A stretch of 64,000 nt of DNA from Luidia sarsii (Eukaryota; Echinodermata; Asteroidea; Paxillosida; Luidiidae): contig OX465111.1 in assembly GCA_949987565.1 (NCBI GenBank), forward strand, positions 901,001 to 965,000. The letters are read 5' to 3'. The position numbers and the translations under genes were made by a program. This document shows positions 21,553 to 31,300 of this stretch, in pieces. Under the pieces are notes generated by a model. It worked only from the letters and a program-made list of their open reading frames with translations, was not told where the DNA came from and did not search any database. The first letter of the stretch is position 1. Every line of letters begins with the position of its first letter.

Positions 21553-22475
21553 TCACTAACCTTGAGAAGTTGAGTGGCTTTTCAGGCTTGTTTTGAGCGA
21601 TTTTGCATAAAATAGATAAATAAAGATAGCGCTTTCGCCGTTCGTATTATGGAAGTCCAAATTGGATAGTTCGTAGGCCTAGCTATAACTTAGAAATAAT
21701 TAATTCCAATAAACTTGATTTTCTCAATCACATCTCAGCACACTTGGCTGACTGAAAAGTGTGCAGACAGATCTGGAATGTACATTGACCCGAGCCCATT
21801 CCAATAGCTACACGTAACAGCCGTCGGAAAAGAAACCAGACACTAAAGTATACGTTCGTATTCGCTTTCGACTCCGCCGTTTTCCTGCCCGTTGTAAAAA
21901 ATATTCAAATAGCTTCTGAGCTTTACAATCGAATTGACAGAGTACAGGGGAGTGAGCAAGCGTGTGTTGTTATTGTGTAGAGGGCTGGCTCGTCATGGAA
22001 GACTGGTTATACAGACTGTGCATGTGCGACTGTTTAACATTGGGACATCGCTGTGGTTTGTGTTTTTGTGCACACGGAATTGATTATCATAATTAACGAA
22101 GTGAGCTCGACAAGGCCGGAGTACTGGGCCCATATGCATCTGCACCGGCTGCACGGCGAAGAGAATTCAAATCAACTTGATTGGACAACGAGCAATTAAA
22201 TGGGTGCATGGCCACTGAATTAGACTTGTGCATCAGTCCGCTTTGAGTTTTTTTGGGGGGGTTACTGTCCGCCTAAGTACATGTATCCTGACAACGAATA
22301 GGTTGTCGTGGCAATGCCATGTGATGCCAAATATTGTGTTTAGAGTTGTGACCTTGCCTGCAACACTTGGAACGAAATGTTTGATAATGATGCATCCGTG
22401 AATACGGGGCATAGGCTCATGGCGTCTGTACACACTTACATTTGCACATGATCAAGCACTTGGCATTTTGTGTTT

Positions 22476-22658
22476 CGCAGTGGCTGTTGTTACGGCAGTC
22501 GTCCGTGTGGTTCCCTGACTTGATTGTATTTCGTCAGCATTGCAGGCTGGTTGAACCAGTCTATTAGCTGATAGTCTGGATCCAAGAGCTAAACATCCTG
22601 ACAAATACTGTTAAGTCAAGGAACCACATGGACGACTGCCGTAACAACAGCCACTGCG
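22476..22658. mobile_element. 183-bp CGCAGTGGC-end MITE, copy 2
   Basis: Opposite orientation to copy 1 and the same 183-bp length. The flanks TTTGTGTTT and TATTTGTTT resemble a decayed 9-bp duplication. Confidence 0.82.
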
Positions 22659-22764
22659 TATTTGTTTCGAGTCATCCAGGTTGTTGTAACTCTCTCCTTC
22701 AGCGGGTTGTGTACGTCCGCGGACACGAGCGCCCTCTGTTGACAGCATCGAGGTTTTCGGGATG

Positions 22765-22825
22765 CAGCGATTGGGTCAAAGAATTGGGTCAAAGAATTGG
22801 GTCAAAAAATTGGGTCGCAGCGTCT
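22765..22825. repeat. Four short direct repeats of TTGGGTCAAAGAA
   Basis: Four near-identical 13-bp units. GGGTCA resembles a nuclear-receptor half-site, but a simple slippage repeat explains it equally well. Confidence 0.5.
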
Positions 22826-22859
22826 TGGTTCAAGACATTACTCTAACGCCTGACGCGCG

Positions 22860-25130
22860 ATTCAATGCGTACGTGTGTGCGAGTACGTACGCGTGCACAA
22901 ACAATGGGGCATTGCAAGAGCGCTGTTAACGTCGCACGCAAAATAGTCGGGTCCCTCGTGGCATCCCGGTATCCCGACGTCGACTGTATAACAGCTGCTG
23001 TCTGCCTGTTTGTTATGATACTTGAACGTAGAGCGCCACTTACCACGTGTCGGCTTATGCAAGATGTCCTCCAACTCGAAGTCAATTGGAATGACGAGGG
23101 GATCGAGTGAAGCTCACGACCGCCATCTTGCTGCTACGAACTCACAAAGACCGTTTGCTTCGTACAGTGCGGTCCATAGGCCAGGCATATTCCGTGCATG
23201 GCTTCACCTTGAAGCTCATGTACGAATTCAGAATTGATACTGAATAGCGCGCACGCTGCTTTGCACTGGTTCGCGCGTGCGATATCGCCCGTTGGATGGC
23301 GCGGACCAGCGGGTGCATAACTTACCCGGATGTATGCGAACCAGATTATCACGAAATTCAATTCACAGCGGTTTCTGTAAGCGAACGAAGTGTAGGCTAC
23401 AAGCAAATGGACAGGAATGTGCTTACCTTTTATTAATGTAGTAATGCTAGTGACAATGGTCATTTTTTCGACTCCAATTCTGAAAACCTGCCTCCACTTT
23501 TTTTTAGAGGAAATGCAGAGTTTGGGAAACGAAAATTTGCCAAAATCGAAACAAAAACTTAACGAAATAGCATCGTGGACGGCAGATAATCACAGGTCAG
23601 ATTGTATCAGACCATAAGCACAGTTCAGGCCAGTAGAAAACATATTTTTTAAAACCCAATTCATCTTGGAAATGTTCTTATGCTCGACTATTATAAGATC
23701 GACACAGAAAGATGTCTGCTTTGAGAACTGGCCAATACCAAGGGTTCAATGCACTTTATTTCAAATTATGAGATCAGACATCGTTCCTGCGCTTGGTATA
23801 TACACAATATATAAATAGACCTTAACTTCACCCCTCAAAAAAAACACACGTCCAATTATGTACAGCAATTGGTATCTGGGGTGCTTAAAAAAATACACAC
23901 AAATTGGAATCACCGAAAAATTTACCACAAAAAAAGGAAACAGGTTTAGGTATTTCAATTCAAGCGCACTTGAATTGTCGCTTTCCTAATTCAGAAAAAC
24001 AACAACAACAAGAACAATAAGAAACACGACAATTGGAATGTTGGCATTGACTGGTCTCGGTAGAGGGTGAACTCTGACCTCTCTTACCTCACACTCGATT
24101 TTGTTTCTCTTTTTGGTGACAACTGAACTCGAACCGCAGTCCAATCAAAAATGATAGCTTGCCACTCTCTGGCGAAAAGTTCCACTGTATACCTGATACA
24201 AAATGCGACTCGAATATCTCGGGGGTCTACAAGTGTAACATCAAGTAAAGACTTCGAAAGGTTTAACAGACCTGAATGTCAAATACGTTTATCAACAAGG
24301 TATCGATCTTGTCCAATCCAACGGTAAGGTTTCCAAACCGATTATCAATCGATCACAATTTGGTTCATCTGGTATAGCTGTTTAGAAGTCACATTTGTGC
24401 GTATAAAATCACACCGATTAAGACTTGACCTTGAGAAAATATATATCAAAAAAACGTACCACTGAATTGAACGAACGTCTCTAATTACAAGAATAAATAT
24501 GCATTGTGCAATGGTGTCCTCTAACGCACAACCTATGGAAACGGTCATCCTTCACGGGACGAGCAACAGCGCCCTCTTCAGTCTGAGGTTGGCGAACAAA
24601 TGGCACAAGTCAGATCCAGCCTGATATACAACACAAGACAGGCTAGCTATAACGGGATCATAGGTAGCACAATTATAGGAATAGTTACACGGAGGGATTA
24701 GTTTAATGGGAGGGCTGGGGGAAGTCTAACATGATAATTAGGCACCTGAATGCTGTATATCCACAACAACGTTCAATTTACGTTTTCATTGGCTTACATT
24801 AATCGAACACATTATTTGGAAATATAAAAGTGGCACCGTGTATAAAATAAAAAAAAATAAAAAAATTGAACACACTTTCATTATCTCGGATTAAGGCCAG
24901 ACAATGTGCCGCGTGAGCGAACTCAAATGTGGCCGTGGGATCGAGGTGGTCGCCTTGCCTGGATCGTTCTCAGTGGCGCGACCGCTGTGCTTACACAAGC
25001 CCCTGGCTGATACGCCGCTTACCCGACGCTGATTGGCTGTCCACGGCTCACTCTCACACATGCGCACAACAAACAAAAAACCAAACAAGAGAAGGGAACA
25101 TCTTGTACAATGAATGATAAACATAGGCTC
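22860..25130. other. No gene seen
   Basis: No exon with a recognisable domain and no RNA gene. Several short open frames on both strands look random. Confidence 0.4.
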
Positions 25131-25139
25131 TTATACGAA

Positions 25140-25475
25140 TCCATGGATCAGGCTCGGGCTCAGGCTTCGTCTCCGTCTGACAAAACCTGAAAATCCAGGT
25201 TGTGGTTTGTCGGCAAACTTGAAGGTTTGTTGGCTTGATAAGTACAGAGTATTCACCAAGACACTATACGGTCGAACGCTTGTTTCTAGATGCCTGTGAC
25301 ATAACTTTGCCTTTGAGAAAGGTCCTGCTAGGAGTCAGTCAGTCCCTCTAACTCTTGCAATTATTGCAGGTCATTTTAGTCAGTGAGCTATTTGCAACAG
25401 TTTTTTTTCTATTAACTTCACATTACGGGTAAAGAGAAAATCTGACCGAAGCCTAAGCCCGAGCCTAAGCCATCA
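25140..25475. mobile_element. GGCTTAGGCTCGGGC-end MITE split by a Penelope-like tail
   Basis: The MITE arms are at 25140-25305 and 25420-25475. Between them, 25306-25415 is a plus-oriented Penelope-like tail that begins at GCCTTTGAGAAAGGTCCTGC and ends in the AT-rich tail, giving a relative age order for the two insertions. Confidence 0.65.
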
Positions 25476-26749
25476 TTTCGTAAACGACCAAGAAATAAGC
25501 TGGATACGGATGTCACGAAACACTGGCACACGTGTGCGCAGCCATTGCTTCACACAGGAAGCTGTAGGGATCCGTACTGTCTAGTCAGATCACTGGTGTC
25601 TTCGATTCACTTCTGATCCGAGAAGCCAAGGTGTCGGGTCACTCGGCAAAGTGGTATCAACAGGCATAGAGTGGTCTGGTGAATGCAGACAAAAGAATGG
25701 AGAGAGTCGGACGCGGTCGACACGGGACCACGACATCCGTCTCAAATAAATAAACAGGGCCTAATCCCAATCGGGTCTCAACGGGTCAACAATCCTGGAA
25801 TTCAATCTCGTCATTGTAAACGTGTGAAAATTGGTCTTCCTTATAGCAGGATGACCAAACAAACCTTCACGTGATTACTGTTTACAATTTAACTTGTCTT
25901 CGACTATTGTGACAAAAAAAACCTTCATCAAATGCAAGTAGATACGTTCCTGCTAGCCTCATTTTTTTAAAGTAGGGTATACATCAATTGCTTCCATACT
26001 TTGTCAAACTCAACTTATACATAGGAAAACACACCTGCGAGAGTTTTTGCGCAATCCGTCGACCATGTCATGAGAAAAACCGTGGAAACGAAATCGAATG
26101 ATAACTTTCTTCAAACACACAGGACGGTATTTGTAAAAAAATAAATTCAACAAATTTCCTCTTTTCTCTAACACGGCAGGTTTTCCAGCGCTAAAATTCC
26201 ACGGAATGTCTGATACCATTACAAACTTCATAATGAGTAAGTAATTTCTCAAAAATGAAAATGGCCAAGAAAAAAATGGCGCACTCTCGATTGAAGGCAA
26301 AGTTTCAGTAGCGCCGTGAAATCGGCCAAGGAGCCTAACCAATCAAAATCAATCCAAATCAATCCAAAAGCAAAACCCTTCACCAGTCATCAAAACAACA
26401 ACATCAAAGTGGAGATGGGATGCGATGGGCGTGGTCTCAGATGGGCGTGGTCGGCATGAGACCACGCCCCTTCCTTTCAAGTAATCCCAATCCGGTCTCA
26501 ATTGGTCACCAAACCAGGATCAAAAGAAAACAAAAACACCAAATATCACAACCAAATATCACACCCATCACAAAAAAACAAAATATCGAAAACAAATACA
26601 CACATAAAATCACGTGCCACGTGCTCAGACGGCAAAACAATATCGACAGATGATTCACTTCAAGAGTAATCAGCATTTTTTTTGGTTTGAAATCGAGTTC
26701 AATCACTCACTGATACATTATAAAAACGCGAGTAATCGGTGAGTTTAAG

Positions 26750-26890
26750 TTAAAGGGCAGCGATTGGTCAATCGGTGACGTCCACGCGTTCCTGCTTTGT
26801 GCGCATGCGCGACTATCACATCCAAACTGACCACGTGACATTATTGTAACGGCGGCAAAGTTTGGACTGGCACGATACCAAAAGAAACCC
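26750..26890. promoter_or_regulatory. Possible CpG-rich promoter-like segment
   Basis: ATTGGTCAATCGG (CCAAT-type), a GTGACGTC near 26776, and the palindromic NRF-1-type site GCGCATGCGC at 26801-26810 lie within 60 bp. No start exon was recognised on either side, so this is suggestive only. Confidence 0.3.
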
Positions 26891-27217
26891 ACCCAGATTA
26901 CGGGCCGGCGGTACCACCAAAGACACATCAACACCGTTTAAACTCTGGCTCCCAGATCGTCAGCCTTACACACTGGGTCTTTTTTTTTTAATCTGAAAAT
27001 AAAAAACAAAGTTGGGTGAGTTTGTGATCGATAGTGACCACCGCAATCCGGTCGCTGGGTAGTGGCTGAGGGTCCACTCGGGTGATGTGTCGGCCACCAC
27101 GGCTGGTCGTTACGACGACTAAAAACGACGTTCGCTAATCACACAGTAATTGTGATTCTTTATACGGACCGATATAATGAGCAGCCTTTAGGTCAAGGTT
27201 GGTTACAATGCTGTTTA

Positions 27218-27365
27218 GAGGTCCTATACAACATTGGTGAAAGTCAAATGATTGCCACAGTTTGTGTGTTAAACCATTCAAAACAAAGAAATCCTGCGAA
27301 GGTTTTAGCTCAAATGGTAATCTGAGAAAGTAGAAAAGGCAAAAAAACCGTCACGGTTTTCGCAC
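27218..27365. mobile_element. piggyBac-type MITE, truncated copy
   Basis: Right-end portion of the family at 39779-40120 (ATTGCCACAGTTTGTGTGTT, AATGGTAATCTGAGAAAG, AACCGTCACGGTTTTCGCAC). The remaining half is missing and a second repeat (GATGGATAACCCATCGTAAG) follows. Confidence 0.6.
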
Positions 27366-27470
27366 CGATGGATAACCCATCGTAAGTTGTGGTAGGCCGT
27401 GTGGTTTTCTGCGCATCGCTTATCGCCCAGCGATTGATCGTAAGTTACGATGAGTCTGGTGAAATAGTCT
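27362..27470. repeat. GATGGATAACCCATCGTAAG repeat, copy 1
   Basis: An imperfectly inverted short element with ACCCATCGTAAGTTGTG and GATCGTAAGTTACGATGAG, shared with 53345-53450. Confidence 0.55.
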
Positions 27471-28053
27471 GCTAGATTCCTCTTGGGCAGAAATGCCTCG
27501 AGTCGGGACTCGGACTCCTGTAAAAAAAAAAAACACCTTCCGATAAGCCAGCCCGGATGGTGGCATCCCAGGTCTGGTTCCCGTCCTGACTACGCCTCGT
27601 CTTCCGTCGACCTCCCAGTCCTCCTCCGAGCGTCGACCGGTCGCTCAGCGTCCCAATCCCGGCGACGAATCCACCCGTTCCTCGCCACACTGATGTCCAC
27701 GCCCAAACCTCCGAGAAAAAAAAAATGATCCTCATTTTTTTCTCTCTCTCCGGTGGTCACTTTCCCATCAAGTTCATCAGAGCATTCGGGCACGTTCGTA
27801 TCATCCTAAAATTCAGTCCGGCTCTGTTTTAGGGGAGGATTGAAGACATCCCGTGTTCAGCATCAACAAACAGTGTCACAAAGTTTCGACAACACCAAAA
27901 TGTCTCCTCGCACCAATCGAGTACCTAAAATGTAAATGTTTTTGTATCTTTCTCTCTGCTATCAAAATAATTAGCACTTCATAAACACCGGTGAATGTCA
28001 GGGAGCTCATTCCAGGCCAGAACGAGTCTCCAGAGGTTGAAGGATAACCCGGT

Positions 28054-28059
28054 TTTATT
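28054..28059 (-). terminator. Possible polyadenylation signal of the synaptotagmin gene
   Basis: AATAAA on the minus strand about 145 bp downstream of the stop codon at 28205. It is the nearest canonical signal and would give a short 3' UTR. Confidence 0.4.
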
Positions 28060-28204
28060 TCCATCGAGTTTTGGTTTGTTTGTTTTTAAGGCCAGAAACT
28101 GTCTCTCTCGCTCGCTCCCGTTCTGTCGTACAAAAATAAAGATTCCATCGCTTGGGCCGGGGCGCGGTATGTATATATTATATATATGCACTGCCTCCCC
28201 GTCG

Positions 28205-28318
28205 TTACGTGATTAGTCGGTGCCACCGTGCCACCGGCTTACTGGAAGAGATCATGTCGTTCCAATGCGCTAGCTCCTCGCCGTGGGAGTCGGGGCCCAA
28301 GACCGCTCGCCCAAGAAT
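28205..28318 (-). CDS. Synaptotagmin exon 8 (C2B C-terminus)
   Basis: From acceptor CGCTTAG to TAA. It encodes ILGRAVLGPDSHGEELAHW, then NDMISSSKPVARWHRLIT. The HWN...W-H pattern is the conserved C2B C-terminal helix and docking motif of synaptotagmins. It joins in phase 0 after NRIGQNE of exon 7. Confidence 0.9.
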   Translation of the reverse strand: MLGRAVLGPDSHGEELAHWNDMISSSKPVARWHRLIT

Positions 28319-31300
28319 CTAAGCGTGGTTGCAACAACAAAAACAACAACAAGTTATTACCATAGCAACCATTTTCCCTTATAGAGCAAAGATGTGTCAA
28401 GATCATATCTGGAAAAAAAATGAAAAATTGGCAAAGAGAACTTTGACTGGACATGGGACTTGAACCCAAGACCTCTGGATTAACGTATCAGTGCTCTTCC
28501 CATCTGAGCTATCCAGCCCTTAGATGGTGGCCTTCCCTAATAGTCAACTAGTCTTTGGCACACCAGTGCTCTTACCATCTGAGCTATCCAGCCCTTAGAT
28601 GGTGGCCTTCCCTAATAGTCAACTAGTCTTTGGCACACCAGCGCTCTTCCATCTGAACTATCCAGCCCTTAGATGGTGGCCTTCCCTAATAGTCAACTAG
28701 TCTTTGGCACACCAGTGCTCTTACCATCTGAGCTATCCAGCCCTTAGATGGTGGCCTTCCCTAATAGTCAACTAGTCTTTGGCACACCAGCGCTCTTACC
28801 ATCTGAGCTATCCAGCCCTTAGATGGTGGCCTTCCCTAATAGTCAACTAGTCTTTGGCACACCAGCGCTCTTCCATCTGAACTATCCAGCCCTTAGATTG
28901 TGGCCTTCCCTAATAGCCGGTTAAGAAATAAAAGCTTTGGCTCGGGCTCAGGCTTCGTCTTTGTCTGACAAAACCTGACAATCCAGGTTGTCGGTTTGTT
29001 GCCAAATTTGAAGGCTTGTTGGCTTCATAAGTACTGAATATTCACCAAGAAACTGGGGCCAAACGCTTGTTTCTATAGATGCATGTGGCATTATAACGTG
29101 TAGGAGAAATTTGCCTAAGCCTAAGCCTTCATTTCGTAAACATCATCGGCTTGTTGACGCGAATCGGTGTGGTAGTCGGAGGGCTTGCGGCGAGTCTACT
29201 AAGTACTAGGACTGGCCACCGGTCCTCCGAGTGTTTTTTACCTCATTCTGGCCGATGCGATTCTCGTGGATGACCTGGAACTCCAGGCTGAGGTGACGCA
29301 GCGATTCCTGCACCACGCTGAAGACCAGAGCCTCGTTGAAGACCGGGTGCACCGTGTTGTGCTTGGTCGACGTCTTCTTCTTCTTCAGTCGCTTCGACGA
29401 GCAGAAGATGGACACCTTGATGTAGGGATCTGATAAAAGAGTGAGGGAATGGATTCTCAATTCTACATATTTCTCAAGTAGGAGTCAGGTTGTGATAAAT
29501 TAGTACACCAAAGTTGGTATTTCGTACTACTTTTGCGTGGGAAATTTAATACTAGTGGTGATTTCAAAAAGAGGATGTGACAAATCTATTGAAATTATTG
29601 TGAACGGTGATTACAAGCTTTTGGTAACTGTGGCAGTAGGACACTGTTGGTTTGTACGTATAGGACTCGGATGCATAATCAATTAAGATCATACTTTTAG
29701 GGATCATTTCTATAGTATGTATCTCCTTTCGCTATCGCACACTTGTACGGTGCGCCCAAACCACGATGACGAGTCACAGTGCTCCCCTCTGAGCGCGAAG
29801 CGGGTTGAGGGTATTGCTGTCATGGCAACCGCCCGACGCCATTGATGAACGTTCCTCTTCCCCTTTAGTGGAAGTAGGAGGAGGGGAACACATTCTGAGT
29901 GGTTTGCTTTTTTTAATAAAACCAAAGAAATAACCTAAACAATGAATGGAAAGGGCAAATCAGCGACGGAGACTCGTTTAAATCAAATAATCTCGGCCGA
30001 AATAACACGTTGCTCGATCAGTACCCTTGAAGCAGTGACGTAAACAAATGATAATGCATGCGGTGACACCATGTAGGCTGTAGCACTTCTCTTTCAAGGA
30101 ATGTGGCTCTGAAAAGAACAATAAGAGTTACCGGCTCTTTTCAGAGCCACACTCCTTGATAGAGAAGCGCTACATGGTGTCACCGGTAACCTTCCGCTTA
30201 GTATTTCCACCATGCAAACCTTCAAGTCTTATCCCTCAAGCTTATCTATTGTTGATCAAATTGAGTTCTACAACCAGCAATCCGTAAAGTTTCACTTTTT
30301 TGTGTAATATTATTTTGAACCTATTTAATTGAATCTGAAGTAAAAAGTAGAAGCTTTCTTTATTAAAAATTATTCAGAATAATCTCAGGTATTGCTAATT
30401 AGTTAGTCACTCTAAAATTTAGTGGGCCTGACGTTTCGATCCTAGCAGGACCTTTCTCAAAGGCAGAGTGACAAGGACAAAACAGATACATGTACACGAA
30501 GGCAGGGGGAGAGAGTGAATAGGACACGGATGAGAAACAGAGGACAAAGAGTGAAGCTGGTAGGGAGAGATCAAAGGGAAGGGCAAGGGGTAGGGTAGGG
30601 ATTAGTGAGAGGAGGGGGAAAGATCAAAGAGAAGGGCAAGGAGTGGGGTAGGGATTAGTGACAATAGGGGGAAAAGATCAAAGAGAGAAGTGTGAAAGAC
30701 TGAACACAAAAGAAGGATTATCAGAAAGCTGCATGGTGTTAGTCATTACCCTCCTGGATGTTGAGACCATGTGGTTGAATAGTCCGAAGACGCTTCATCC
30801 ACATTTTCTCACGGCTAAGACGGACAGCATTACTACGGTGACCAAGTGATTCTATGCCCAGTACACTCATATCTGATATCGAATGATCAGGGAGATTGAA
30901 ATGATACCCAACAGGGGTGTCCATTTTACCGGTTTTGATGGTAGACCTATGGCCATAGATTCGTTTTTTGAGGGTGTTTTTTGTCTCGCCAACATACTGA
31001 ATATTACAAACTCTACAAGAGATGAGGTATATGATGTTTGAGGTAGTGCACGTGATAGAGCCATAGGTCGTGTGGGTAGTTCCAGAAGAATGTCCATTGA
31101 AAGAATCTATTTCCTTGACATGTGTCTTGCAAACAATGCATTTCGAGGTACACTTAAATGTACCAAATTTGGTTGGAGGTGAAGAGTCCAAAGGGGGAAC
31201 CTCTGCTCGGACAATTAAGTCACGCAGGTTACGGGGGCGCCTGAAAGCCAAAACAGGCGAATTAGGAATGGCTTCAGCCAGACGATCTGAAGTGTGGAGA

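Noticed and set aside
27483..27728. GC-rich open frame on the plus strand upstream of the synaptotagmin 3' end
   Set aside because: Low-complexity Ser/Arg/Pro composition, no homology that I recognise, and no consistent splice sites.
28444..28519. Functional tRNA-Asn gene
   Set aside because: Position 33 is not T, the anticodon stem has two mismatches, and related fragments are dispersed, so a SINE head is the better reading.
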